Source: Alloboseaceae bacterium BT-24-1
GTDB lineage: Bacteria > Pseudomonadota > Alphaproteobacteria > Rhizobiales > Beijerinckiaceae
Direction of reading: 5' to 3'
Assembly (NCBI GenBank): GCA_025846845.1
Contig: JAOYTL010000014.1
Span: 124,001-188,000, forward strand
Length of the DNA stretch: 64,000 bases
Positions 40,686 to 50,386 of the stretch are shown in pieces. How positions within the stretch are numbered: position 1 is the first letter of the stretch; the number at the start of each line of letters is the position of its first letter. The translations under genes were made by a program, and so were the position numbers. The notes below the pieces were generated by a model. That model saw only the letters and a program-made list of their open reading frames with translations. It did no database searches and was not told the DNA's origin.

Positions 40686-41555
40686 ATGATGGCCTGGTAT
40701 TCGCAGACATGGACCTGGTTCGATGGCGAGTGGCGCGAGGGTAACCCCGGCATCATGGGCCCGCGTACCCACGCCGCCTGGCAGGCCTCCCAGGTTTTCG
40801 ACGGCGCCCGTTATTTCGACGGCGTCTCGCCCGATCTCGACCGGCACGCCGCTCGCGTGAACCGGTCCGCCGCGGCGATGGGCCTGAAGGCGACGGTGTC
40901 GGCCGAGGAGATCATCGCCAAGACGGCCGAAGGCGTGAAGAAATTCGGCAATAGCACGGCGCTCTATATCAAGCCGATGTATTGGGCCGAGGCCGACGGC
41001 CCGTCCACCATCATCGGCGACCCCGACTCGACCCAGTTCGCGCTCTGCCTGTTCGAGGCGCCGATGGGCGATCCGGGCAAGGGCTTTTCGGTGACCAAGG
41101 GCGCCTATCGCCGCCCGACCTTCGAGACCATGCCGACCGATGCCAAGGCTGGCTGCCTCTATCCCAACAATGCCCGCATCCTGCGCGAGGCCAAGGGCAG
41201 GGGCTTCGACAACGCGCTCGTGCTCGACATGCTCGGCAATGTCGCCGAGACCGGCACGTCCAACGTCTTCCTCGCCAAGGATGGTGTGGTGAAGACGCCG
41301 GCCGTCAACGGCACCTTCCTCAACGGCATCACCCGCCAGCGCACGATCGGGCTGCTGCGCCAGGCCGGAGTCACCGTCGACGAGACTTCGCTGCGCTACG
41401 AGGATTTCGAGCAGGCCGACGAGATCTTTTCCTCCGGCAACTACTCGAAGGTCATGCCGATCTACAAGATCGACGATCGCGAGCTGCAGCCCGGCCCGAT
41501 GTTCCGCAAGGCGCGCGAACTCTACATGGAGTTCGCCCACAGCAAGAGCGCCTGA
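40686..41555 (+). CDS. Branched-chain amino acid aminotransferase (fold-type IV)
   Basis: This protein of about 289 residues (two adjacent ATG codons, 40686 and 40689) is a PLP enzyme of fold type IV, which transfers amino groups between glutamate and branched-chain 2-oxo acids. The PLP lysine is in MPTDAKAGCLYPNNARILREA (about residue 154), and ETGTSNVFLA with NGITRQRTIGLLR form the cofactor phosphate site. It is the short IlvE type. D-amino-acid transaminase or aminodeoxychorismate lyase activity is possible for this family; the neighbours AzlC/AzlD favour branched-chain amino acids. Confidence 0.88.
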   Translation: MMAWYSQTWTWFDGEWREGNPGIMGPRTHAAWQASQVFDGARYFDGVSPDLDRHAARVNRSAAAMGLKATVSAEEIIAKTAEGVKKFGNSTALYIKPMYWAEADGPSTIIGDPDSTQFALCLFEAPMGDPGKGFSVTKGAYRRPTFETMPTDAKAGCLYPNNARILREAKGRGFDNALVLDMLGNVAETGTSNVFLAKDGVVKTPAVNGTFLNGITRQRTIGLLRQAGVTVDETSLRYEDFEQADEIFSSGNYSKVMPIYKIDDRELQPGPMFRKARELYMEFAHSKSA

Positions 41556-41563
41556 GGCCAGCA

Positions 41564-42544
41564 ATGGCTCGCCTCGCCACTCGCCTCACCGAGCGCCTCG
41601 GGATCGAGCATCCGATCCTGTCGGCGCCGATGGCTCTGGCGGGCGGCGGAGCGCTCGCCGCCGCCGTGACACGCGCCGGCGGGCTTGGCCTGATCGGCGG
41701 CGGTTATGGCGATGGCGACTGGCTGCGCACGCAATACGCCGCAGCCGGCAACACCCGCACCGGCTGCGGCTTCATCACCTGGTCGCTGGCGAAGCAGCCG
41801 CATCTGCTGGGCGAGGTGCTGGCGCATCGGCCGGCGGCACTGATGCTCTCCTTCGGCGATCCCATGCTCTTCGCCGCCGAGATCGCCGCTAGCGGCGTGC
41901 CGCTGATCTGCCAGTGCCAGAACCTCGGCCATGTCCGGGCGGCACTGGAAGCGGGCGCCGCGATCATCGTCGCGCAGGGCGCCGAGGCCGGCGGGCATGG
42001 CCATGCCCGCGGCACGCTTCCCCTCGTGCCCGAGGTCGCCGACTTGCTGGCGCGCGAGAGCCCGGAGACATTGCTGCTCGCCGCCGGCGGCATCGCCGAC
42101 GGACGCGGCCTTGCTGCGGCGCTGATGCTCGGCGCCGATGGCGTCCTGGTCGGAACGCGCTTCTGGGCGAGCCGCGAGGCGCTCGTCCATCCGAACCACC
42201 ATGCCGCCGCCGTCGCGGCGACGGGTGATCAGACAGTGCGCTCGCCGCTTCCCGACATCGCCCGCCGGCTCGACTGGCCGCGGCCCTTCGATATCCGCGT
42301 CAGCGACAATGCCTTCATCGCCAGATGGCGCGGCCGTGATGCCGAGCTGCGCGCCGCGATCGAGGAGGAGGCGCCAGCCTATCGCGAGGCCTTCATGGCC
42401 GGCGATCCCGATAAGGCGGCGGTGGTCTTCGGCGAGGCGGCAGGCCTGATCTCGGACATCCCCTCCGCCGGTGAGATCGTCGCGCGGATGGTGGATGAGG
42501 CGATTGGCCGGCTGAAGGCCGGCGTTCGGCTCATAGCGGGCTGA
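41564..42544 (+). CDS. Nitronate monooxygenase (2-nitropropane dioxygenase-like)
   Basis: This 326-residue FMN TIM-barrel enzyme oxidises nitronates such as propionate-3-nitronate. Family signatures are HPILSAPMALAGGGALAAAV (about 16-35), IVAQGAEAGGHGH (about 135-147, with the usual GGH glycines and His) and LAAGGIADGRGLAAALMLGA (FMN phosphate loop). The ATG at 41564 lies 8 bp after the aminotransferase stop, so co-transcription is likely; the longer frame upstream is within that gene. Class I or II is not decided. Confidence 0.93.
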   Translation: MARLATRLTERLGIEHPILSAPMALAGGGALAAAVTRAGGLGLIGGGYGDGDWLRTQYAAAGNTRTGCGFITWSLAKQPHLLGEVLAHRPAALMLSFGDPMLFAAEIAASGVPLICQCQNLGHVRAALEAGAAIIVAQGAEAGGHGHARGTLPLVPEVADLLARESPETLLLAAGGIADGRGLAAALMLGADGVLVGTRFWASREALVHPNHHAAAVAATGDQTVRSPLPDIARRLDWPRPFDIRVSDNAFIARWRGRDAELRAAIEEEAPAYREAFMAGDPDKAAVVFGEAAGLISDIPSAGEIVARMVDEAIGRLKAGVRLIAG

Positions 42545-42545
42545 A

Positions 42546-44072
42546 CTAGCGCAGCAACCGCCAGAGCCCGGCCGATCTCAGCCCGCCGAGCGCAACCACA
42601 CCATAGATGCCTGCAGCGACAAGGCTGAGGATGGCGAGCGCGATCAGCCGTGGCTCGTAGGGGAACCTGATCAGCAGCCCGTAGAGCGGCTCGGCCAGCA
42701 AGCGTGCGACCAGCGCGGCGAAACCGGCGGCGACGCCGACGATCAGGATCAGCAAGGACAGGCCGCGATCGGGATTGGTCCAGCCGCGTTTCAGCGCCAG
42801 CACATAGAGCGCGCCGAGATTGATCCAGGCGCCGCAAGCGGTGGCGAAGGCGAGGCCGGGCGCGCCATGGCTCTTCCACAGCAGCAGCTTCAGGCCGACA
42901 TTGGCGGCAATGGCAGCGAGCGAGACCAGCATCGGTGTCGTCGTGTCGCCGCGCGCCTGGAAGCTCGAGACTTGCGCGCGGATCAGCACGATAGCCGGCA
43001 GGCCGATCGCATAGGCGAAGAGCACGGCGCCCGCGGCCTGCGTCGCCGCGTCGTCGAAGCGGCCACGTTCGAATAGTGCGCCGACGATCAGTTCCGGGAT
43101 GGCGAGGAAGGCGGCGGCGAAAGGCGCGGCTGCGACCAGCGTCAGCGCGATCGCCCGATTCTGCGCGGCTTCCGCCTTCGCCTCGTTGCCGGTGGCGAGG
43201 GCGCGGCTCATCGTCGGCAGCAGCACGGTGCCGACGCCGATCGCGATCACCCCGAGCGGCAACTGGTAGAGGCGCTCGGCATAATACAGCGCCGAATAGG
43301 CGCCGGCCGGCAGCAGCGAGGCGATGATCGTGTCGGCGAAGAGGGCGATCTGGACCCCGGCCGAGCCGATCACGGCCGGCCCGAACGCCTTGAGGAAGCC
43401 CTTGACCTCGCCGTCGAGGCGCGGCCGCGTCATCGCAGCCGATACGCCGACCCGCCGCGCCGCGATCCAGAGCAGCAGCCATTCGAGCACGCCGGCGACG
43501 GCGACGCCCCAGGCGGCGGCATGCGCCGCGCTCGGGAACAGGAAGGCGGTGAAGAGCGCGCCGATCAGGCAGATGTTCAAGAGGATCGGCGCCGCCGCCG
43601 CGGCCGCGAAGCGGTCGACCGCGTTGAGGTTGGCCGAGAGCAGCGTCACCAGGGTGATGAAGAGCAGATAGGGGAAGGTGATCCGCGTCAGCGTGACGGC
43701 AAGGTCGAAGCGGGTGGGATCGTTGACGAAGCCGGGTGCGAGCAGCCGCACCAGCTCCGGCATGAAGGGCAGTGCGAGGGCTAGCAAGACGAGCTGGACG
43801 ACGAGGTTGAGCGAAAAGACACGATTGGAGAACTGAGCCGCGGCGGCCTCGCCCGACTGTTCGCGGATGCGGCTATAGGCCGGGATATAGGCCTGGTTGA
43901 AGGCGCCCTCGCCGAAGATGGCGCGGAAATGATTGGGCAGGCGGAGCGCCACCGAGAACGCGTCCATCAGCCCGCTCACGCCGAGCGCAGCCGCGAGCAC
44001 GATGTCGCGGAGGAAGCCGGACAACCGCGAGAGCAGCGTGAAACCGCTGACGGAGAGGATCTTTCTCAGCAT
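42546..44072 (-). CDS. murJ: Lipid II flippase MurJ (MviN)
   Basis: This 508-residue, 14-helix MOP-superfamily protein flips the peptidoglycan precursor lipid II across the inner membrane. The N-terminus SVSGFTLLSRLSGFLRDIVL and the loop EGAFNQAYIPAYSR are diagnostic for MurJ. It is essential in most rod-shaped bacteria. The stop is 1 bp from the convergent nitronate monooxygenase stop. It stands alone here. Confidence 0.96.
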   Translation of the reverse strand: MLRKILSVSGFTLLSRLSGFLRDIVLAAALGVSGLMDAFSVALRLPNHFRAIFGEGAFNQAYIPAYSRIREQSGEAAAAQFSNRVFSLNLVVQLVLLALALPFMPELVRLLAPGFVNDPTRFDLAVTLTRITFPYLLFITLVTLLSANLNAVDRFAAAAAAPILLNICLIGALFTAFLFPSAAHAAAWGVAVAGVLEWLLLWIAARRVGVSAAMTRPRLDGEVKGFLKAFGPAVIGSAGVQIALFADTIIASLLPAGAYSALYYAERLYQLPLGVIAIGVGTVLLPTMSRALATGNEAKAEAAQNRAIALTLVAAAPFAAAFLAIPELIVGALFERGRFDDAATQAAGAVLFAYAIGLPAIVLIRAQVSSFQARGDTTTPMLVSLAAIAANVGLKLLLWKSHGAPGLAFATACGAWINLGALYVLALKRGWTNPDRGLSLLILIVGVAAGFAALVARLLAEPLYGLLIRFPYEPRLIALAILSLVAAGIYGVVALGGLRSAGLWRLLR

Positions 44073-44169
44073 CGCGCCACTCGGGGCCGCCGGAATCGGC
44101 AGGCCGGACTGAACCTAGCCGCATAGCTGCGTCGCGCGAGATGGTCCAGCACAGGGCTCGCTGCTGTCG

Positions 44170-45207
44170 CTACCGCGTCGGCGGCGGCAGGGCGTCGCCG
44201 TGCGGAGCGGAGCTGTCGTGTTTGGGAAAGCCGATGCGCTCGCCGACCAGATAGAGCGGCCGGCGCTTCACTTCGGCAAAGATGCGCCCGACATATTCGC
44301 CGATCATTCCCAGCGAGATCAGCTGGATGCCGGAGAAGAACATGATCGAGACGATCAGCGAGGGGAAGCCGGGCAGGTCGGTACCGAACAGCAGCGTCCG
44401 GACCATGAAATAGAGGCCGGTCAGCGTCGCCACGATCGCGATCAGCACGCCGAGCCAGGTCGCGATCTTGAGCGGCACAGTCGAGAATGAGGAGATTCCA
44501 TCGAAAGCGAAGCTGAACAGCTTGCGAAAGCGGAACTTGCTCTCGCCATGGGCGCGGTCGGCGACCTCGAAGGGCACCCCGGTCGCCGGAAAACCGACCC
44601 AAGCATAAAGACCCTTCGAGAAGCGCGCCCGCTCGGGCAGCGCGCGCAGCGCCTCGACCACGCGCCGGTCGAGCAGGCGAAAGTCACCGGCTCCCTCCGG
44701 CAGCTCGGTCTCGCCGAAGCTGGCGAAGAGCTTGTAGAACGCCTTGGCGAAATTGCGCTTCAGCCGGCCTTCCCCGGCGCGGTCGGTGCGTTGGCCGTAG
44801 ACGTTGAGGAAGCCCTCGCGCCATTTCGCCAGGAAGGTGGGGATCACCTCTGGCGGGTGCTGCAGATCGGCGTCCATGATCACCACGGCATCGCCATTGG
44901 CATGGTCGAGCCCGGCCGCGATCGCGACCTCCTTGCCGAAGTTGCGGCTGAAGGAGATGGCGTTGATCCGGCCGTCCTGCGCGTGCAAGGCGCGCAGCGC
45001 GGCGAGCGTCCCGTCGCGGCTGCCGTCATCGACGCAGACGATTTCCCAGGAGGCGACATGGGCATCGAGAATCGGCTTCAGCCGGGCGATCAGTGGCTCG
45101 AGATTGGTAGCCTCGTTGTAGACAGGCACGATGATCGAGAGCTCCGGCCGCGGGGCGGGCGATGCTGTTCCGGCAGAGACAGTAGTAGGCGCAATCGCGG
45201 ACGACAC
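44170..45207 (-). CDS. Polyprenyl-phosphate glycosyltransferase (DPM1/GtrB/ArnC-like)
   Basis: This 345-residue GT2 enzyme moves a sugar onto a polyprenyl phosphate. The GT-A domain shows LSIIVPVYNEATNLEPLIAR (about 23-42), VDDGSRDGT, and VIMDADLQHPPEVIP (the DXD Asp residues). Two C-terminal membrane helices lie near 245-305. The start is taken as the GTG at 45207, behind GAAGG; the frame stays open further upstream through the divergent YdjC region. It probably modifies lipid A or another surface glycan together with the divergent YdjC deacetylase. Confidence 0.92.
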   Translation of the reverse strand: MSSAIAPTTVSAGTASPAPRPELSIIVPVYNEATNLEPLIARLKPILDAHVASWEIVCVDDGSRDGTLAALRALHAQDGRINAISFSRNFGKEVAIAAGLDHANGDAVVIMDADLQHPPEVIPTFLAKWREGFLNVYGQRTDRAGEGRLKRNFAKAFYKLFASFGETELPEGAGDFRLLDRRVVEALRALPERARFSKGLYAWVGFPATGVPFEVADRAHGESKFRFRKLFSFAFDGISSFSTVPLKIATWLGVLIAIVATLTGLYFMVRTLLFGTDLPGFPSLIVSIMFFSGIQLISLGMIGEYVGRIFAEVKRRPLYLVGERIGFPKHDSSAPHGDALPPPTR

Positions 45208-45301
45208 TTTCGGGGCCTTCGTTGCTCGGCTAGGGCTGACATCATGGGGCCAGCCACAGACTCCATACACCGACGCTGATGAATAGGGGGTAACAGCCGG
45301 C

Positions 45302-46132
45302 ATGACCCGCAGCTTCGTGCTCTGCGCCGACGATTTCGCGATGACCGAGGGCGTCAGCCGCTCGATCCTGGAATTGCTCGCGGCCGGCAAGCTCTCGGCG
45401 ACGGGAGCGATGACCAACCGGCCGCACTGGCCGCGGCTGGCAGGCGAGCTTGCGGCCTTTGCTGGCCGCGCCGATCTCGGGCTCCACCTCAATCTGACCT
45501 GCGCGGCGCCGCTTGCGGCTATGCCGACCGTGGCGCCATCGGGCCATCTGCCGAAGCTCGGCGAACTCGCGCCGTTGGCGCTGCGCTCAGGCGCCGCGCG
45601 CGACGAGATCGCCAGTGAGATCGCCCGCCAGCTCGACGCCTTCGAGCAGCATCTCGGCCGGGCGCCGGATTTCGTCGATGGCCACCAGCATGTCCATGTC
45701 CTGCCGGGCATCCGCGGCGCGGTGCTCGATGCACTTGCTCGACGCTATCCTGCGGGATCGGTCTATCTGCGCGACCCTGCCGATTCCATCGCGGCGATCC
45801 GCGCGCGCGGCGTCGCCATCGGCAAGGCGCTGACCGTCGCCGGCCTCGCAACCGGCTTGCGCCAGGCCGCAGCCCGGCGTGGCATCCCGACCAATCGCGG
45901 CTTCTCGGGCTTCTCTCCCTTCGACGCCAGGCGCGATTTCGCTGTCGATCTGACGGCCTTTCTCGTCAAACCTGGTCCGATGCATCTGGTGATGTGCCAT
46001 CCGGGCCATGTCGACGATGAGCTCGTCGCGCTCGACCCAGTCGTCGCGACGCGGCCTCTGGAGCATGGGGTGCTCACGACCTTCGAGCCACCTCAGGGAC
46101 TGAGGGTCGGCCGTTTCGAGGCGGCCGCGTAG
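45302..46132 (+). CDS. ChbG/YdjC-family carbohydrate deacetylase (HpnK-like)
   Basis: This 276-residue metal-dependent deacetylase shows the family metal site: LCADDFAMT (about 6-14), HLNL (about 62) and DGHQHVHVLPGI (about 123-134). MCHPGHVDDE near residue 225 is the C-terminal conserved motif. Relatives remove acetyl groups from N-acetylglucosamine-containing glycans, and HpnK acts in hopanoid glycoside synthesis. It is divergent from a polyprenyl-phosphate glycosyltransferase with 94 bp between them, so the two may make one modified sugar. Confidence 0.9.
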   Translation: MTRSFVLCADDFAMTEGVSRSILELLAAGKLSATGAMTNRPHWPRLAGELAAFAGRADLGLHLNLTCAAPLAAMPTVAPSGHLPKLGELAPLALRSGAARDEIASEIARQLDAFEQHLGRAPDFVDGHQHVHVLPGIRGAVLDALARRYPAGSVYLRDPADSIAAIRARGVAIGKALTVAGLATGLRQAAARRGIPTNRGFSGFSPFDARRDFAVDLTAFLVKPGPMHLVMCHPGHVDDELVALDPVVATRPLEHGVLTTFEPPQGLRVGRFEAAA

Positions 46133-46260
46133 ATCCGGCCGCTCTGTCGAGATGCGTGCAGGCATCGTCCATACGCAATCGAAAATTTACCCTGATCGCG
46201 CATCGTGTCCCTGCCGACCCCGACCTGTCCGGGAAGCGTCGGGTCTGGAGTTCGCAGGAT

Positions 46261-47967
46261 ATGAGCGTGATGGCCTGGTTACAGCCGAGGTCGCGGCGAT
46301 CGCAGGCGGCTATGCCGCAGATCGGCCAGGTCGAGACGGTGATGCGTTCGCTCAGCAGCCAGATCGCTGGAGCGGCCGTCGCCATCGTCGCTGTCGCCAT
46401 CGTCTTCGTCGTCATCGCGGCCGCCCGCTACAACGAAACCAAGACGCGCGGCGATCTCGAACAGAAGATGATGTCGCTGACGGCGATGATCGCACATGCC
46501 TCGCCGCCGATGATCCTGGCACGCGACACCATCACCTTGAGCTACATTCTCGAGTCGCTGAAGCGTGATCCCGACTTCGACGCCGGCTTCGTCGCTGACG
46601 ACCTCGTCGCCCTAGCCTCGGCCGGCCGCAACGACGAGGCGCGGCTGTCGTTCACACCGAACAGGCTCGCCAAGTCGATGGGGCGCGAAGCCTGGGAGGT
46701 CCTTGGCGAGCAGAATACGTTGCGGCTCGAGGACAAGACCTATGTGACGCAACTGCTCACGGTGAAGGTCGGCGGCTTCCAGAAGCAGATCGGCTATGTC
46801 GCGCTGCGCTTCGACAAGACCCGGCTGATCGCACGGTCGGCCTGGGAGCAGTTCCTGACGATCGGGATCGGCATCGCCCTGCTCGTCGTCCTCGGACCCC
46901 TGCTCTGGATTTCGCTGTCCCGGACCATGCGTCCGCTCAAGAGCATGACCCGCGCCATCGTCAACATTTCCGACGGCAAGCTCGACACGCCGATCGACGC
47001 CGTCGGTCGGCAGGACGAGATCGGCGCGATCGCACGCGCACTCGGCGTGCTCAAACTGCGCCTTGCCGAGCGGGCGAGCCTGCAGGAACAGCAACTCGCG
47101 ACGGAAGTCGATCGCGATCGCCACCAGAAGCATACCGAGGAGGCGATCGCGCTGTTCCGCGGTGAGGTCGGCGTCGCGCTCGAAGCTTTCAAGAGCAATG
47201 CCGACCGGATGGGCGAGGCCTCCGACGGTCTGGCCCGCGTCGCGGCTGAGTCGTCGGAGCGCGCCGCCCGTGCCGCCCAGAACTCGCAGGGCGCCTCGGC
47301 CAATGTCGAGAACGCCGCCCAGGCTGCCGAGGAGATGGGCGCGGCGATCCGCGAGGTCGAATTCCAGATCCGTCGCGTCCGCACCGAGATCGTCGAGGCT
47401 GCTTCGGCGTCCCGCGACACGGCAGGCTCGGTCCAGGCGCTGGACGAGACGGCGCGCGCCATCGGCGAGGTCGTCAACCTCATTCGCGACATTGCCGCGC
47501 AGACCAACCTGCTGGCGCTCAACGCCACGATCGAGGCGGCGCGTGCCGGCGAAGCCGGGCGCGGCTTTGCCGTCGTTGCGGCCGAAGTGAAGAGCCTGGC
47601 GTCCCAGACGGCCGATGCCACCGACCGGATCGTCAGCCAGGTCGGCGCCATCCAGGGCGCGACGACCGAGGTCGTCGACGCGATCCAGAACATCGCCAGC
47701 CGCATGGGCGCGATCGAGAACTTCGCCAATTCGGTTGCGACGTCGATCGAGCAGCAGGCGATCGCCACCGGAGAGATCGCCAGCGGCGTCGCCATGGCGA
47801 GCACGTCGGCGCTGTCGGTCTCCAGCGACCTCAGCGTGCTGGCCGACAGCGTCGAGGAGACCGGGCGCTCGGCCGAGCAGGTTCGTGACGCCGCAGGCGA
47901 GGTCTCGGCCCAGGCGATGCGGCTCGATTCGACCGTCGACCAGTTCCTGAAGCGCGTCGCCGCCTGA
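46261..47967 (+). CDS. Methyl-accepting chemotaxis protein
   Basis: This 568-residue chemoreceptor has an N-terminal membrane helix (about 34-57), a periplasmic sensor region (about 58-190), a second helix (about 196-222), a HAMP domain (about 224-275) and a long cytoplasmic helical hairpin. The CheA/CheW-contact tip reads IRDIAAQTNLLALNATIEAA with ARAGEAGRGFAVVA following. The ATG at 46261 (MSVMAWLQ, behind AGGAT) is chosen over the upstream start at 46156. The ligand is unknown. No other chemotaxis genes are near. Confidence 0.93.
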   Translation: MSVMAWLQPRSRRSQAAMPQIGQVETVMRSLSSQIAGAAVAIVAVAIVFVVIAAARYNETKTRGDLEQKMMSLTAMIAHASPPMILARDTITLSYILESLKRDPDFDAGFVADDLVALASAGRNDEARLSFTPNRLAKSMGREAWEVLGEQNTLRLEDKTYVTQLLTVKVGGFQKQIGYVALRFDKTRLIARSAWEQFLTIGIGIALLVVLGPLLWISLSRTMRPLKSMTRAIVNISDGKLDTPIDAVGRQDEIGAIARALGVLKLRLAERASLQEQQLATEVDRDRHQKHTEEAIALFRGEVGVALEAFKSNADRMGEASDGLARVAAESSERAARAAQNSQGASANVENAAQAAEEMGAAIREVEFQIRRVRTEIVEAASASRDTAGSVQALDETARAIGEVVNLIRDIAAQTNLLALNATIEAARAGEAGRGFAVVAAEVKSLASQTADATDRIVSQVGAIQGATTEVVDAIQNIASRMGAIENFANSVATSIEQQAIATGEIASGVAMASTSALSVSSDLSVLADSVEETGRSAEQVRDAAGEVSAQAMRLDSTVDQFLKRVAA

Positions 47968-47985
47968 CGGCCTTACACAAACGAA

Positions 47986-48007
47986 ACGGGGCCCTTGCGG
48001 GCCCCGT
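47986..48007. terminator. Hairpin terminator between the chemoreceptor and sodB
   Basis: ACGGGGCCC (47986-47994) pairs with GGGCCCCGT (47999-48007) around a TTGC loop, between two convergent genes. It may serve both; the T-runs are weak on each side. Confidence 0.65.
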
Positions 48008-48039
48008 CCATAATCATCTCGTCGAGTGATCCGTGGGGA

Positions 48040-48639
48040 TCAGGCTTTGGCGCCGTCATAGAGCTCGGCGACGTAGTCCCAGTTCACCAGGCTATCGAGG
48101 AAGGCCTTGAGATAGTCCGGGCGACGATTGCGGTAGTCGATGTAGTAGGAGTGCTCCCAGACGTCGACGCCGAGAATCGGCGTGCCGCCATGGACCAGCG
48201 GGCTCTCGCCATTCGGGGTCTTGCTGACAGCCAGCTTGCCGCCCTTGACCTCGAGCCAGGCCCAGCCGGAGCCGAACTGGCCAACGCCGGCGGCGACGAA
48301 ATCTTCCTTGAACTTGTCGACCGAGCCGAAGGAATCGGTGATCGCCTTCTCCAGCGCGCCCGGCAGCTTGCCGCCGCCATTCGGCTTCATCCACTTCCAG
48401 AAGTGCAGGTGGTTATAGTGCTGGCCGGCATTGTTGAACACGGCCGGGTTCTTGCCGTAGGAGCCCTTGACGATCTCTTCGAGCGACTTGCCCTCGAATT
48501 CGGTGCCCTTGATCGCGTTGTTACCGTTGTTGACGTAGGCGAGGTGGTGCTTGTCGTGGTGGTACTCCAGCGTCTCCTTCGACATAAACGGCTGGAGGGC
48601 GTCATGCGCATACGGAAGATCGGGCAGGGTAAAGGACAT
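48040..48639 (-). CDS. sodB: Superoxide dismutase, Fe/Mn type
   Basis: This 199-residue enzyme removes superoxide in the cytoplasm. The metal ligands are in YHHDKHHLAYVNN (first His), QHYNHLHFWKW (second His) and DVWEHSYYIDY (Asp and His). GVGQFGSGWAWL and the Gln in this strand suit the iron form, as in rhizobial SodB, but a manganese or cambialistic enzyme is possible. The ATG at 48639 gives MSFTLPDLPYAHDAL, typical; the open frame continues to 48687. About 280 bp without a gene lie upstream, with a small GGGCA/TGCCC hairpin near 48704. Confidence 0.96.
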   Translation of the reverse strand: MSFTLPDLPYAHDALQPFMSKETLEYHHDKHHLAYVNNGNNAIKGTEFEGKSLEEIVKGSYGKNPAVFNNAGQHYNHLHFWKWMKPNGGGKLPGALEKAITDSFGSVDKFKEDFVAAGVGQFGSGWAWLEVKGGKLAVSKTPNGESPLVHGGTPILGVDVWEHSYYIDYRNRRPDYLKAFLDSLVNWDYVAELYDGAKA

Positions 48640-48922
48640 GGGGCCTCTCCTTGGGCTGTCGAAATCGCGACGTGAGAATGGCTGCAACGACGCAACGCAT
48701 GGGCAATGTATGCCCGGCGGAACACCCCGCCATTCGCCTGTTAGTTAAGCCGCCCGGCCCGCAGCGGCAACCGCCGAGACCTGAGAATTCGGGCACGGCC
48801 GGCTTGCGTCGCGCAGGGAGGTGGCCCCGAGGCCGTTCGGTTGGCAATAAGGCATGGTATCGATAGGTTAACCGCTGGGGCAGCAAGCTGTTGCAGCTCG
48901 CCCAGCCTCAAAGGAGCAAGCG

Positions 48923-50386
48923 TTGGTCAAGCTTTTCGTGGTTCTCGGGCTCGCTCTGCTGGCGGGCGGCGCCTATGCCATCGTCGATGGCTGGGCTTAT
49001 GTCGTCCTGGAGCGAGGCTTCACTGAGGTCATCCTGGGGGCACTGGCGGTGACGGCCGGTTTGATCCTGCTCGCGCTCGCGGCCGTGCTCGCGGAGGTCC
49101 GCCGGCTCAAGGGACTGGTCAGCGGCGCCATGGCAGTCGTTGCGCTGTCCGAGCCGCGCTCCAGTGAACGGCCGGCGCCGAACGAAGCAACTGCGCGCCC
49201 GGAGCCCGTGCTCGAAAGGGAACGGGGGCCTGAGGCAGGGCATATCGGTATCGCGACCCCGCTGGCGGCGGGAGCAGGGGCTGCTGCGGTTGCAGGCGCA
49301 CTGACAAGCCTGGCGAAGGCCGAGGAGCCGGCCGGCGAAAATGCACCCGATAAGCCGGAAGAAGCCGATAAGGCGGAAGGCGATGACGCCGACGACAAGC
49401 GCTCCGACCATGCCGAGGTGGTCGTCGCCGAGCCGCAGCAGCCGCCTGCGACCGTGACCGGCGAGGCCGACGACTGGCTGTTGCCTCCGCTGCCCGCGGC
49501 GCTCGATGCGGTGCCCTCCGAGGTCAGGCCGGACGAGCGGGGCGAGAGCGCCGAGGCCGAAGGGAAGTCCGAGGCCTCGGAGGACGAAGCGGATCGACCG
49601 ATCTCGGCTGGCATCGAAGAGCCGTCGCAACCGGACGATGAGGAACGCGACGAAGCAAAGCCCGCTACGGCTTCGGTGAATGAGCCTGAAGCGGAGCAGG
49701 TGAAGGGCGTGGGCGACCCGGCCAAGCAGAAGACCGCATCCGAGGCGGAGGATGAGGACCGGCTTTGGTGGCCGCGCATCGACCGCCCGTCGACCGGGGC
49801 GACAGCCTCGATCGCTGACGAGTTCACGGCGCTGCGCGATCAACTCTCCGGGGTGGTCAACGCGCCGGAGGTCGAGTTGCCGCGACGCGATCGCGCGGGT
49901 GCAAGCGATGGCTTGGGTGCAGCGGAGACCTGGATGGCGCCGCGGGCCTGGCCTCCGGTGACGCAGCCGCGCGATCCCGGCGCCCTGGGCGATGTCGAAG
50001 CCGAGATCGCCGACAAGGCTGCCCCAGAGGGCACCGAGGCCGAGATAGCTGACATTGGCGAGGCTGCGGCCCGCGAACCGGAACCGGAACCGGAGGAAGA
50101 GCTGGCGCCGCTGCCGGATCCGGCCGAGGCGGAGGTGCCTTCTGCGGAGAAGGCGGAGACCGCCGCCGAAGCCAAGTCGGGCAAGGAGCTGCCGGACGGG
50201 GAGCCGGCGGCTTCGGAAGAGGGCGTGATTGGAGCCTACCAGGTCGGCGAGACGCAGTTCACCATGTTCGCCGACGGTTCGATCCACGCCCGTACGCCGG
50301 ACGGCGACTATACCTTCGCCTCGATGGACGAGCTGAAAACCTATCTCGCCAGCGAGAAGGACAAGCTGGAGCCTAGCTCTAGCTGA
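48923..50386 (+). CDS. Acidic membrane-anchored protein of unknown function
   Basis: This 487-residue protein starts at a TTG behind AAGGAG. Two hydrophobic helices (about 3-21 and 36-58) are followed by a long Glu/Ala/Pro/Asp-rich disordered region (about 70-430), and a short folded C-terminal module (about 435-487) with VGETQFTMFADGSIHARTPD. Overall it is strongly acidic. The layout, a membrane anchor with a long flexible arm and a small end domain, suggests a cytoplasmic scaffold or localisation factor. I recognise no family. It overlaps the convergent peptidase gene by 8 bp. Confidence 0.8.
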   Translation: MVKLFVVLGLALLAGGAYAIVDGWAYVVLERGFTEVILGALAVTAGLILLALAAVLAEVRRLKGLVSGAMAVVALSEPRSSERPAPNEATARPEPVLERERGPEAGHIGIATPLAAGAGAAAVAGALTSLAKAEEPAGENAPDKPEEADKAEGDDADDKRSDHAEVVVAEPQQPPATVTGEADDWLLPPLPAALDAVPSEVRPDERGESAEAEGKSEASEDEADRPISAGIEEPSQPDDEERDEAKPATASVNEPEAEQVKGVGDPAKQKTASEAEDEDRLWWPRIDRPSTGATASIADEFTALRDQLSGVVNAPEVELPRRDRAGASDGLGAAETWMAPRAWPPVTQPRDPGALGDVEAEIADKAAPEGTEAEIADIGEAAAREPEPEPEEELAPLPDPAEAEVPSAEKAETAAEAKSGKELPDGEPAASEEGVIGAYQVGETQFTMFADGSIHARTPDGDYTFASMDELKTYLASEKDKLEPSSS

